Source: Archaeoglobaceae archaeon (lineage in GTDB: Archaea; Halobacteriota; Archaeoglobi; Archaeoglobales; JdFR-42). From it: a stretch of 13,109 bases of DNA. The DNA is taken from contig WAJW01000169.1 of assembly GCA_015523685.1 (NCBI GenBank), forward strand, positions 1-13,109, read 5' to 3'. Every line of letters starts with the position of its first letter. Position 1 is the first letter of the stretch. This document shows positions 7,471 to 13,109 of this stretch, one piece after another. Below the pieces are notes generated by a model. The model did no database searches. It saw only the letters and a list, made by a program, of their open reading frames with translations, and was not told where the DNA came from. A program made the position numbers and the translations under genes.

Positions 7471-8058
7471 CTACTCGTGATCGATCATATCTTCAATCAA
7501 TCTTTTCAGATCATCCATGGAGGGGACTGCCAAGTCCGCCATATCCCTGAATTCCATGTTTCTTTCGTTCACAAGAAGAACAGTTCTGACTCCCGCAGAC
7601 TTTCCGGCCATTATGTCAAAAAGAAAATCACCCACATAGAGAGTTTTTTCAGGATCAAGAGACAATTTCTTCAGGGCGGTCCTGACCGGTTCAGGAGAGG
7701 GTTTGGGAGGCGCATCTTCTCTCGTAACTATGCAGTCAATATAAATTTCATGCTTCCCCAGGATGGTCATAACAGCATCTCTGCAGTTTCTTGTTACAAT
7801 TCCCGATTTAATCCCCACATCCTTCAGGAATTCCAGTAATTCTCTCACACCGGGTACAAGTCTGGAACTGAGAGCAGATTCAACTTCAATTTTCCTCAGG
7901 ATATCCATTGCTATCCTCTTTCTGTTTCCATCCATTTTATTTATGGCTTCAAGAATAAACCTTTCCTCAATTCCGATCTCCTTACGTATTCTTTCAAAGT
8001 CAAGATTCAGTTCCACTATGGTTCCGTCAAGATCAAAAAGAACGCCTTCAAGCTTCAT
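7471..8058 (-). CDS. HAD-superfamily phosphatase (phosphoglycolate phosphatase-like)
   Basis: This is a haloacid-dehalogenase-type hydrolase, probably a small-molecule phosphatase in the cytoplasm. All four HAD motifs are present in 195 residues: motif I FDLDGT (8-13, nucleophile D9 and acid/base D11), motif II GIVTRN (86-91, T89), motif III lysine K119 in PPKPSPEP, and motif IV GDFLFD (143-148). A helical cap lies between motifs I and II (about 17-75), as in the phosphoglycolate phosphatase/Gph group. Which phosphate ester it acts on cannot be read from sequence. The start at ATG 8058 rests on an AGGAAGG Shine-Dalgarno and on the family beginning just before motif I. The 25 extra codons upstream in this frame belong to the zinc-ribbon gene in another frame. 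The start overlaps that gene's stop as ATGA. Confidence 0.88.
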   Translation of the reverse strand: MKLEGVLFDLDGTIVELNLDFERIRKEIGIEERFILEAINKMDGNRKRIAMDILRKIEVESALSSRLVPGVRELLEFLKDVGIKSGIVTRNCRDAVMTILGKHEIYIDCIVTREDAPPKPSPEPVRTALKKLSLDPEKTLYVGDFLFDIMAGKSAGVRTVLLVNERNMEFRDMADLAVPSMDDLKRLIEDMIDHE

Positions 8059-8201
8059 TTTTCCTTCCTGGGTGGAATCTGATACACATCTCCATCTGAG
8101 GTGACCACAATACCGTAACCGCAATCCAGACACCTGTAATACCTGTTGTTTCCCTTATCACTCCCGAGTAACTCTATCCGCTCATGAGTGCAATCCACCA
8201 T
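8055..8201 (-). CDS. small zinc-ribbon protein (about 48 aa)
   Basis: A short minus-strand gene whose TGA overlaps the ATG of the HAD gene (ATGA). The 48 residues begin MVDCTHERIELLG, continue through RYYRCLDCGYGIVVTSDGDV, and end PPRKEK. CTH and CLDC give a C-x-H plus C-x2-C set that could bind one zinc, and the RYYRCLDCG strand is typical of archaeal zinc ribbons. Similar ribbons occur in small archaeal nucleic-acid or protein-binding proteins, but no specific function can be named. A TATA box at 8225-8234 is about 28 nt before ATG 8201. An in-frame ATG at 8207 would add two residues. The overlap implies co-translation with the HAD phosphatase. Confidence 0.7.
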   Translation of the reverse strand: MVDCTHERIELLGSDKGNNRYYRCLDCGYGIVVTSDGDVYQIPPRKEK

Positions 8202-8224
8202 ATGCATGGAAATAGGGGAGTGAA

Positions 8225-8234
8225 GATATATAAG
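8225..8234 (-). promoter_or_regulatory. TATA box of the zinc-ribbon/HAD operon
   Basis: On the minus strand this reads CTTATATATC, centred at 8229.5. That is 28.5 nt before ATG 8201 and 22.5 nt before ATG 8207, so it favours the inner start and a leaderless transcript. Confidence 0.55.
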
Positions 8235-8258
8235 ATTTCAGGGGAATTAAAAAGAAGG

Positions 8259-8287
8259 CCGGAATGTGGTTTTCCGGAAATACATTC
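8259..8287. repeat. nested inverted repeats in the divergent intergenic region
   Basis: CCGGAA (8259-8264) pairs with TTCCGG (8272-8277). TTTCCGGAAA (8271-8280) is a perfect 10-bp palindrome. GAATGT (8262-8267) pairs with ACATTC (8282-8287). The cluster sits between the TATA boxes of the zinc-ribbon operon and DUF357, in a 197-bp gap where I see no gene, so it could be an operator. The clustering could also be chance. Confidence 0.3.
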
Positions 8288-8364
8288 TCCCATTTCTACC
8301 AGGCATTTCAGAAGTTTCGTAATAATCCAGTTATATCATGCCTTGCCGTCAATTCATGCACTAA

Positions 8365-8374
8365 CATATTTATT
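8365..8374 (+). promoter_or_regulatory. TATA-like box of the DUF357-taw3 operon
   Basis: CATATTTATT is centred about 29 nt before ATG 8399, consistent with a leaderless start there. No Shine-Dalgarno sequence precedes that ATG. Confidence 0.4.
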
Positions 8375-8398
8375 CAATTGACCCATCTGAAAATTCTG

Positions 8399-8644
8399 AT
8401 GGATGTAACTGAATCTCTCATCATGGAGACCTCAAAAATGAGGGAAGAGCTTGTGGTAAGGTTACAGCATTTAATCCCGGAAAATACAGAAGGAGAGCGG
8501 TTTCTCGAGAACATAAAAGCTTATGCAAGTGACAGTGATTATTTCATGAAGAGGAAGGACTATGTCAGGTCATTTGAATGTGTGGTGTGGGCATGGGCAT
8601 GGCTGGAAATAGGTCTCGAAATGAATCTTCTGAGAGAAGAATGA
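8399..8644 (+). CDS. DUF357 family protein
   Basis: An 81-residue all-helical protein that fits the archaeal DUF357 family in length and pattern: an N-terminal KMREELVVRLQ helix, then AYASDSDYFMKRKDYVRSFE and the aromatic VVWAWAWLEIG helix. The function of the family is unknown. The frame is open 45 codons further upstream (to 8264), but that part has no family resemblance and crosses intergenic inverted repeats. ATG 8399 is chosen because of the TATA box at about 8370 and the expected length. The stop overlaps the taw3 start as ATGA (8641-8644), so the two are translationally coupled and may act in the same process. Confidence 0.75.
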   Translation: MDVTESLIMETSKMREELVVRLQHLIPENTEGERFLENIKAYASDSDYFMKRKDYVRSFECVVWAWAWLEIGLEMNLLREE

Positions 8645-9207
8645 GATGGGAGATGTTCAGGAGTTCGCGTCTTGAAAAACTGAACCATGCTCTGGAGAGA
8701 GGGGAGGTGGACAGGGAACTCACAGGGTTGATTGAATCAATAAATTCAAGGCCTGACTGTGTAACCCTCTCTTCCTGCAGTGGGAGGATTGGCATCATCG
8801 ACCTGCCCGAATTCGGAGACAAGAAAAACGCGGTTTTCAGGGGAAAATGGCATCATGAGGTAACTCCTGAAGCCATTGCAACTGCCCTGAAACTCTGCTC
8901 GAACGAGGGCTGGTTGAAGGTTGAGCCGCCCATCATACATCTGGCTGTTTCATCACTGGAAATGGCAGATTCAATTGTTAAATCAGGACTCAGGGCGGGA
9001 TTCAAGAGGTCGTGCATACTCAGTGTCTCTGAGTGGAAGGCCGTTGTTGAGATAACCAGCACGGAAGTTCTTGAATCTCTTCTCTCCCTCAATGGCAGGA
9101 TTCTTGTCTCCCCTGATTACATCGAGATCCTGACAGACAGGGCAAATAAAAAACTGGAGAGGGGAATGGAAAAACTGAGGAGACTCGAGAGAGAGCTAAA
9201 CCTCTGA
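8641..9207 (+). CDS. taw3: tRNA wybutosine-synthesising methyltransferase Taw3 (TYW3 homologue)
   Basis: TYW3/Taw3 enzymes methylate N4 of the tricyclic guanosine intermediate of wyosine synthesis at position 37 of tRNA-Phe, using S-adenosylmethionine. The 188 residues carry the family hallmark SSCSGR (44-49), preceded by SINSRPDCVTL. Also present are GKWHHEVTPE (68-77), KVEPPIIHLAV (93-103) and GLRAGFKRSCI (116-126). The reading frame continues upstream to 8578 inside DUF357, but ATG 8641, overlapping the DUF357 stop, gives the usual family length; ATG 8653 is an alternative. Other wyosine genes (Trm5, Taw1, Taw2) are not in the window. The 3' end overlaps the convergent HExxH gene by 12 bp. 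Confidence 0.9.
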   Translation: MRWEMFRSSRLEKLNHALERGEVDRELTGLIESINSRPDCVTLSSCSGRIGIIDLPEFGDKKNAVFRGKWHHEVTPEAIATALKLCSNEGWLKVEPPIIHLAVSSLEMADSIVKSGLRAGFKRSCILSVSEWKAVVEITSTEVLESLLSLNGRILVSPDYIEILTDRANKKLERGMEKLRRLERELNL

Positions 9208-10833
9208 GATTTTCTCGACAACCTCATCTATAAACCTGAAATCAAGGTTGAGGGCAAGAAGCGTTATCCTGGTCATCAGAGAGAGATCCACTTCATCCTT
9301 TCCGTAAGCCTTTATTAAAACGGAAAGAAGCTCCTCAGCATTTCTCCTGCCCTTCACAGTATCATATGCCTTCAGGATGGAAAGGCATGACTCGATGAAC
9401 TCATTCCTGATTTCTATGTTGAACTTTTCAAAACTCTTTACAAGCTTTTTTGCAAATTCTCCGTTTACAGACTCTTCAAAGATTTTCTGATGAAGTTCAA
9501 ATTCATAGTAAAGCAGTTTTTTTGCCTTTTCAATGTGATTCCATGATAACTTCGGCATTTCGAGTATCACAAAGTTCCTCAGATCCATATAGAATTCATC
9601 CGATGTGACCTCGTACGATGCATCGGCAAGGAGATAAATAGGCTCATAAATGCTTTCATCATCTATTTTCTCCAGTTCCTTCTCTCTGGCATACCTTACG
9701 GTGAAGTAAAGAGGCAGTCTGAGGAGATCATCCCTTTCATATTCATCCACTATCTCCATCCACTCATTGAATTCCCCTTCATCAAGCCTTTCCTTCAGAT
9801 TTTCTCTGAACTCAGTTTCGAGTTTTTTAAAGTCCTCATTCTTATCGGGGTGCTTCTTCAGAAAACTGTGAACCGCCTTGAGGAGTGTGTTTATGACAAG
9901 TTCCTTTTCAGGAATTTCCATCTCTGATATCCTGTTGATCGCAGATGTGATGTGGCTCACCACAAACATATCTCCCATCACAAGCTGGTAAATGACCCTG
10001 AGTACAGAGATGAGAAACTCCGAAACGAAATCAGATGTCATGGAAAATTTTGTGGTGTAGAGAACCTCGAGTATTCGAAACCTCTTTGCGATATCTCTCA
10101 GATTTACCTCGTAGCATTTCTCCACATGTCTCAGAATTTCTCTTGCCTTGGTGTGCTCTATGTCAACCAGAGGAAGCCAGATGCTCATCATCTGAAGTTC
10201 AAATTTAATTTTCTCCACAAGGTTCTCAATTTCCCCATCCCCGAACTCAGGCATGGGACAGAACTTTTTCACGCCTACAACGTTGTAGAGGTGTTCAAGG
10301 TAATCATCGAGAAAAGACAGAGAAATTATTCTCTTTTCAGCAAATATATCCTTAAGGCTCAGAACTGCAATTCTGAGTATTTCCTCAATGAATTTTTCAT
10401 CCATGTTTATTTCCTCTGAAATCCTTTTCACGATGGCTGTTATCCTCTTCAATCCTTTTTTTATTTCGTCCTCAATTCCCGCTCTTCTCTGAACCGCATG
10501 CATCACCTCATGGGCAAGCAATCCGGAGAAAGCGCTTCTGTTCCACTTGAGGTACTCACTCTCACCGGAAATGAAAATGAACACATGGTCTGATCCATCA
10601 TCACTCACGGAAAAAGGAACCTTCTCCCTTGAATAGTCAATCAACTCTGCCCTCGTTTTCTCATCTATATTCAGCTCTGACAGGCGTTTAACCGCGTAAT
10701 CCTCATTTTCGCAGATGTAAATCCTGATATCAAGTCTGGGAACGTCTTCAAACTTGTTGAGAACATCCCGTGCTATATCATGAAAGTAATCTTTGAGTTT
10801 CTCATCCCTGCTTTCAATTTCAATTTCGAACAT
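9196..10833 (-). CDS. putative zinc metalloprotease-like protein with HExxH motif, uncharacterised
   Basis: I do not recognise a named family. The 545-residue protein has an N-terminal alpha/beta region (1-100) leading into SGLLAHEVMHAVQRRAG (103-119). H108-E109-x-x-H112 matches the zincin catalytic helix, so a metalloprotease or a relative is likely. The third zinc ligand is not obvious; acidic residues in FLDDYLEHLY (174-183) are candidates. Residues about 120-545 are almost all predicted helix with many charged residues, resembling a solenoid or scaffold. There is no signal peptide and no membrane segment, so it is probably cytoplasmic. ATG 10833 is supported by a TATA box about 26 nt upstream. 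It follows the CYTH gene on the same strand after 42 bp but seems to have its own promoter. Confidence 0.72.
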   Translation of the reverse strand: MFEIEIESRDEKLKDYFHDIARDVLNKFEDVPRLDIRIYICENEDYAVKRLSELNIDEKTRAELIDYSREKVPFSVSDDGSDHVFIFISGESEYLKWNRSAFSGLLAHEVMHAVQRRAGIEDEIKKGLKRITAIVKRISEEINMDEKFIEEILRIAVLSLKDIFAEKRIISLSFLDDYLEHLYNVVGVKKFCPMPEFGDGEIENLVEKIKFELQMMSIWLPLVDIEHTKAREILRHVEKCYEVNLRDIAKRFRILEVLYTTKFSMTSDFVSEFLISVLRVIYQLVMGDMFVVSHITSAINRISEMEIPEKELVINTLLKAVHSFLKKHPDKNEDFKKLETEFRENLKERLDEGEFNEWMEIVDEYERDDLLRLPLYFTVRYAREKELEKIDDESIYEPIYLLADASYEVTSDEFYMDLRNFVILEMPKLSWNHIEKAKKLLYYEFELHQKIFEESVNGEFAKKLVKSFEKFNIEIRNEFIESCLSILKAYDTVKGRRNAEELLSVLIKAYGKDEVDLSLMTRITLLALNLDFRFIDEVVEKISEV

Positions 10834-10853
10834 CTACATGATAAAATAAGTCT

Positions 10854-10864
10854 GAATATATCTA
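10854..10864 (-). promoter_or_regulatory. TATA box of the HExxH gene
   Basis: The minus strand reads TAGATATATTC, centred about 26 nt before ATG 10833. The A/G-rich GGGGAAAATT just upstream may act as a BRE. The box lies in the 42-bp gap after the CYTH gene. Confidence 0.5.
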
Positions 10865-10875
10865 AATTTTCCCCA

Positions 10876-11385
10876 TTAAAACAGCAATTCCAGATACGAC
10901 TTTCTCGTGGTTCTGTCCTTGTTAAGACCAATGAGATTGAGAACTTCAAATATTCTCTCTTTTGCAACCATAACATTGTCCGAGTGCATCTCTATCTCAA
11001 GGAATTTCCCCAGGTTATGAACATCGTCGAGATACACCGTTACATCCTCGAAATGATAAATCTCACGGGCTTTCTCCACTTTTCCGGCAGTTCTGAAACC
11101 GAGTTTTTCAAGAATTTTCCCCACGTCCTCGTAAAGCTGTACTTCAATCTCCTCTCTCGCTTTGGTATCGGAATCAACTTTCGGGCCTTTGTAGGTCATT
11201 TTAAGTGAATTTCCATCATACCGCACTCTAAGAGCTTCATCAGTTTTCCGGAAATCCCTGCATGGATGGTTAAAGTAAACGTCACTCTCAAACTTCCTCT
11301 CAACGAACACCCCCCTGGATCTCAGAATCTCCCTTATCCTTTCAAACTCCTCCTCTGTTAACGGGACTTTTATCTCAACCTCCAT
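10876..11385 (-). CDS. cyaB: CYTH-domain protein, CyaB-type class IV adenylate cyclase or triphosphatase
   Basis: CYTH proteins form a beta-barrel tunnel that binds triphosphates and divalent metal. Members make cAMP (class IV cyclase) or hydrolyse thiamine triphosphate or inorganic tripolyphosphate. The 169 residues have the signature ExExK at the start (E2, E4, K6 in MEVEIKV). They also have ALRVRY (51-56, R53/R55), LKMTYKGPK (61-69), REEIEV (77-82), VYLDDV (117-122) and LGKFLEIE (125-132), so all barrel-facing positions look intact. The size and motif set resemble the archaeal CyaB group. Actual activity cannot be decided from sequence, and many archaeal members lack a demonstrated cAMP role. 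The ATG at 11385 has GGAG upstream and a TATA box at about 11403-11412. Confidence 0.88.
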   Translation of the reverse strand: MEVEIKVPLTEEEFERIREILRSRGVFVERKFESDVYFNHPCRDFRKTDEALRVRYDGNSLKMTYKGPKVDSDTKAREEIEVQLYEDVGKILEKLGFRTAGKVEKAREIYHFEDVTVYLDDVHNLGKFLEIEMHSDNVMVAKERIFEVLNLIGLNKDRTTRKSYLELLF

Positions 11386-11402
11386 GCATCCTTCTCCAAA
11401 AG

Positions 11403-11412
11403 TTTTTATATG
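11403..11412. promoter_or_regulatory. TATA-like element between the divergent CYTH and FKBP genes
   Basis: TTTTTATATG reads as CATATAAAAA on the minus strand, about 23 nt before the CYTH ATG. On the plus strand it is 47-52 nt before the FKBP ATG, which would leave a leader of about 25 nt carrying the Shine-Dalgarno sequence. Use by both genes is possible but unproven; a second plus-strand candidate is at 11434-11441. Confidence 0.35.
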
Positions 11413-11433
11413 GTTGTCATGTGTGGGATTCTC

Positions 11434-11454
11434 TATAAAAAATAAACGGGTGAT
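11434..11454 (+). promoter_or_regulatory. FKBP promoter/RBS region
   Basis: TATAAAAA (11434-11441) is TATA-like but only about 20 nt before the ATG. GGGTGAT (11448-11454) matches the archaeal Shine-Dalgarno complement and lies 3 nt before ATG 11458. A leadered transcript starting upstream is therefore more likely than a leaderless one. Confidence 0.4.
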
Positions 11455-11457
11455 TCC

Positions 11458-12177
11458 ATGGCAATAAAAGAAGGAGACTTCGTAAAGCTCAGCTTTACCG
11501 CAAGACTCGACACGGGAGAGGTGATAGATACTACAGATGAAGAGCTGGCCAGAAAGGAGGGGATTTATTCAGAGGGAGGAAGGTACGGGGATATAACGAT
11601 CATAATAGGTGCAGGGCATATTGTGAAAGGACTGGAAGAGGATATAATTGGAAAGGAGCCCGGATACAGCGGATCCATTGAAGTCCCACCTGAAAAGGCA
11701 TTCGGCGAGAGGAACCCTGACCTTGTCGAGGCCATTTCAATAACCAAATTCAGAGAGAGACCCGAAATCGGCCAGTCAGTAAGGATAGGGAACAGAACGG
11801 GAATCGTGGAGAAGGTGATAGGCAGAAGGGCCATAGTTGATTTCAACCATCCCCTCGCAGGAAAGAAAATCAAATACGACTATGAAATCAGAGAGGTCAT
11901 CGAAGATCCTGAAGAAAAGGCAGGGGCGATCCTCCTTCTGATAACAGGCGTGGAAGGCGATGTGACCATCTCCGATTCCACAGTTACATTTAAGATTCCT
12001 CAGGATGCGGTGATGAGGGAATGGTACATACTCGGAAAACAGAGAGTTGCTGAGGAGATCTTTCGCAGACTTGAAAACATAACAGAAGTTCAGTTTCTGG
12101 AATCGTTCAAAGAGGAAAAGAAAGAGGAGGAAAATAAGGAGATAGGCGAGACCAAAACCGGAGAAAATGAATCCTGA
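11458..12177 (+). CDS. long-type archaeal FKBP peptidyl-prolyl cis-trans isomerase (SlyD-like)
   Basis: A cytoplasmic folding helper that catalyses proline isomerisation. The 239 residues comprise an FKBP core split by an insert. The first part is about 5-87, with DFVKLSFTARLDTGEVIDTT (7-26), GAGHIVKGLEEDIIG (51-65) and VPPEKAFGERNP (76-87). An insert-in-flap chaperone domain spans about 88-130. The SlyD hallmark VDFNHPLAGK (127-136) follows, with the final core strand to about 148. A C-terminal domain of about 70 residues (155-218) marks the archaeal FKBP26 type, and the protein closes with a charged E/K-rich tail (218-239). FKBP26-type proteins are generally regarded as chaperones with modest isomerase activity. 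It diverges from the CYTH gene and is followed by a terminator-like hairpin before cutA. Confidence 0.93.
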   Translation: MAIKEGDFVKLSFTARLDTGEVIDTTDEELARKEGIYSEGGRYGDITIIIGAGHIVKGLEEDIIGKEPGYSGSIEVPPEKAFGERNPDLVEAISITKFRERPEIGQSVRIGNRTGIVEKVIGRRAIVDFNHPLAGKKIKYDYEIREVIEDPEEKAGAILLLITGVEGDVTISDSTVTFKIPQDAVMREWYILGKQRVAEEIFRRLENITEVQFLESFKEEKKEEENKEIGETKTGENES

Positions 12178-12200
12178 GGTTCTATAGCCTCAATATTTTT
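12175..12200 (+). terminator. hairpin plus T-run, candidate terminator of the FKBP gene
   Basis: TGAGGTT (12175-12181, including the FKBP stop) pairs with AGCCTCA (12186-12192) through a 4-nt loop, with one G-T pair. ATATTTTT follows. It looks like an intrinsic terminator, and its T-run merges into the cutA TATA box. Confidence 0.45.
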
Positions 12201-12232
12201 ATACATTTTCCCGACCTATTATTCTGGAGGTG
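12196..12232 (+). promoter_or_regulatory. cutA promoter and strong ribosome binding site
   Basis: TTTTTATA (12196-12203) predicts a transcript start near 12225. GGAGGTG (12226-12232) is a near-perfect Shine-Dalgarno sequence, 6 nt before ATG 12239. It excludes the GTG at 12230, which lies inside it, as the start. Confidence 0.6.
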
Positions 12233-12238
12233 CATTTT

Positions 12239-12556
12239 ATGTATGTGTTCATGTATGTAACTGCCTCGGGGCACGAGGAAGCCCGGAAAATAGGAAGGGC
12301 CCTTGTTGAGGAGAGGCTCGCAGCGTGTGTTAATATATTTCCAGTTCATTCTATTTACAGATGGGATGGTGTCCAGGAAGAGGATGAGGTAGCAATGATT
12401 GTTAAAACCACGGGTGAGCGTGTCAGAGAGGCAATGGCCAGAATCAAAGAACTTCACAGCTATTCAGTGCCGTGCATATGTGTTTTCAATATTGAAAGGG
12501 GGAATCCAGAATACCTGAGATGGATAGAAGAGAGCGTAAAGGACAATGAGACCTAA
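12239..12556 (+). CDS. cutA: CutA1 family protein
   Basis: CutA1 is a trimeric, very stable cytoplasmic protein of the PII-like ferredoxin-fold class. It was named for divalent-cation tolerance in E. coli, but its true role is unclear. The 105 residues match the family in length and contain the core signature AACVNIFPVHSIYRWDG (28-44), then VAMIVKTT (51-58), LHSYSVPCI (72-80) and GNPEYLRWI (88-96). The start at ATG 12239 is fixed by the GGAGGTG sequence 6 nt upstream. The stop overlaps the start of the next gene by 11 bp, so the two are probably co-translated. It has its own TATA box and lies behind the FKBP hairpin, so it seems to begin a new transcription unit. Confidence 0.95.
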   Translation: MYVFMYVTASGHEEARKIGRALVEERLAACVNIFPVHSIYRWDGVQEEDEVAMIVKTTGERVREAMARIKELHSYSVPCICVFNIERGNPEYLRWIEESVKDNET

Positions 12557-13109
12557 AACAGGGACATTCGGGCCAAGAAAGAAAATTGTCTATACAGAAG
12601 AGAGATGGTCACTGCTTAAAACCCTGAGGGAGAGGGCGGGAGAGGTGATGGAATGGCTGGAAAACCACGGGATACAGGGTCTGATCCATGGGAGTGTCGC
12701 AAGAGGAGATGTAAATCCCGGTAGCGATGTTGACATTTTCATACCTCAGACAATTCCGAGCTTCAGGATTGAAACGGCTATTCCCGAGGAGATTGTTGAG
12801 AAGAAAATAGTCCAGGCAACACCGGGACATCTGATAAAAGGAGTGTATGTTCTTAAGGAGAGAACAACAGTTACATTTCCACTCGTGAATCCAAAAAGAC
12901 GTGAGATTGAATTTTACCATTTCGGGGGGGCAATTAAATTTGAAGAAATGGAAAAACGAGTTCCGGGAGTTGATAAGCGGCTCATGCTGATAATACCCAC
13001 CAGGGATGGACATGAGGAGATACCCATAAGAGATTTACCATACAATCATACCGCTGAAATGCTCGGTGTTAACCGTGATGTGATTGAAGAGAGAGTCAGA
13101 GTATTGAGA
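12546..13109 (+). CDS. predicted nucleotidyltransferase (Pol beta superfamily), 3' end outside the window
   Basis: The frame starts at ATG 12546 inside the end of cutA and is open for 188 codons to the window edge. GLIHGSVARGDVNPGSDVDIFIP (45-67) is the GS-x10-DxD signature of nucleotidyltransferases: G49-S50 with metal-binding D61 and D63. E122 in REIEFYHF is a plausible third carboxylate. The N-terminal part is basic (PKTGTFGPRKK) and the visible C-terminal part includes AEMLGVNRDVIEERVRVL, a helical tail. It fits an archaeal predicted nucleotidyltransferase of the COG2413 kind, larger than the minimal MNT toxin/antitoxin domain. Nearby I see no HEPN partner, so a toxin-antitoxin pair is not supported. 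Substrate unknown. Confidence 0.8.
   Translation, partial: MRPKTGTFGPRKKIVYTEERWSLLKTLRERAGEVMEWLENHGIQGLIHGSVARGDVNPGSDVDIFIPQTIPSFRIETAIPEEIVEKKIVQATPGHLIKGVYVLKERTTVTFPLVNPKRREIEFYHFGGAIKFEEMEKRVPGVDKRLMLIIPTRDGHEEIPIRDLPYNHTAEMLGVNRDVIEERVRVLR

Noticed and set aside
8059..8133. N-terminal extension of the HAD phosphatase to 8133
   Set aside because: The extra 25 residues are the out-of-frame reading of the zinc-ribbon gene; ATG 8058 has a good Shine-Dalgarno and sits just before the DxD motif.
8264..8398. N-terminal extension of DUF357 back to 8264
   Set aside because: No family resemblance, unusually aromatic and Phe/Asn rich, and it crosses the intergenic dyads and the TATA-like box at 8365-8374.
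8578..8640. N-terminal extension of Taw3 into DUF357
   Set aside because: It would bury the start inside the coding sequence of DUF357; the ATGA overlap at 8641 gives the usual family length.
12230..12238. GTG start for CutA at 12230
   Set aside because: That GTG is part of the GGAGGTG ribosome binding site of ATG 12239.
12546..13109. MNT/HEPN toxin-antitoxin system at the right edge
   Set aside because: The nucleotidyltransferase is larger than a minimal MNT protein, it is coupled to cutA, and no HEPN-like gene is visible in the window.
1..13109. tRNA, rRNA, CRISPR array, insertion sequence or prophage
   Set aside because: I found no cloverleaf-like segment, no regularly spaced direct repeats, no transposase or integrase motif and no terminal inverted repeats.

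Overview
The window looks like chromosomal DNA of a thermophilic euryarchaeon, most likely of the Archaeoglobales (Archaeoglobus/Ferroglobus/Geoglobus type). That placement is inference from gene content and style: a KEOPS Cgi121 subunit, a PIN-ATPase-KH protein of the PINA family, an archaeal TIP49/RuvB-like ATPase, a Taw3-type wyosine enzyme, a DUF357 protein, a long archaeal FKBP, coding sequence rich in AGA/AGG and ATA codons, and archaeal TATA boxes about 27 nt upstream of start codons (leaderless transcripts). I see no rRNA, tRNA, CRISPR array or complete mobile element. Gene density is high, and most of it is housekeeping DNA.

Layout. Left edge (1-196): a short minus-strand reading frame diverges from a CPA2-type cation/proton antiporter (197-1459). 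Next come a small AT-rich gap and a possible 42-residue cysteine-rich microprotein (1565-1693), which runs tail to tail into cgi121 (minus, 1674-2171). cgi121 diverges from a three-gene plus-strand operon, hisI - PIN/ATPase/KH - TIP49-like (2226-5746). One palindromic TATA box sits exactly midway between the cgi121 and hisI starts.

The middle (5799-8207) is on the minus strand. It holds a membrane-anchored ThuA-like/GDPD fusion protein, and upstream of that a two-gene operon of a roughly 48-residue zinc-ribbon protein and a HAD phosphatase, overlapping by ATGA. From 8399, DUF357 and taw3 run on the plus strand, again coupled by an ATGA overlap. taw3 collides with a 545-residue HExxH protein (minus, 9196-10833), which follows a CYTH/CyaB gene (minus, 10876-11385). 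The right end carries a long FKBP-type prolyl isomerase, cutA, and a nucleotidyltransferase that overlaps cutA and runs off the window.

How the genes relate. Several act on nucleic acids: Cgi121 (tRNA t6A), Taw3 (tRNA wyosine), PINA and TIP49 (DNA remodelling ATPases). Others are small-molecule or protein-quality genes: HisI, HAD, GDPD, CYTH, FKBP, CutA. Coupling by overlapping start/stop codons (hisI-PINA, zinc ribbon-HAD, DUF357-taw3, cutA-nucleotidyltransferase) is the strongest evidence for co-expression. No dramatic new system is evident. The more original signals are the symmetric bidirectional promoter, two candidate microproteins, the zinc-ribbon gene, the ThuA-GDPD membrane fusion, the PINA-TIP49 linkage and the orphan HExxH protein.
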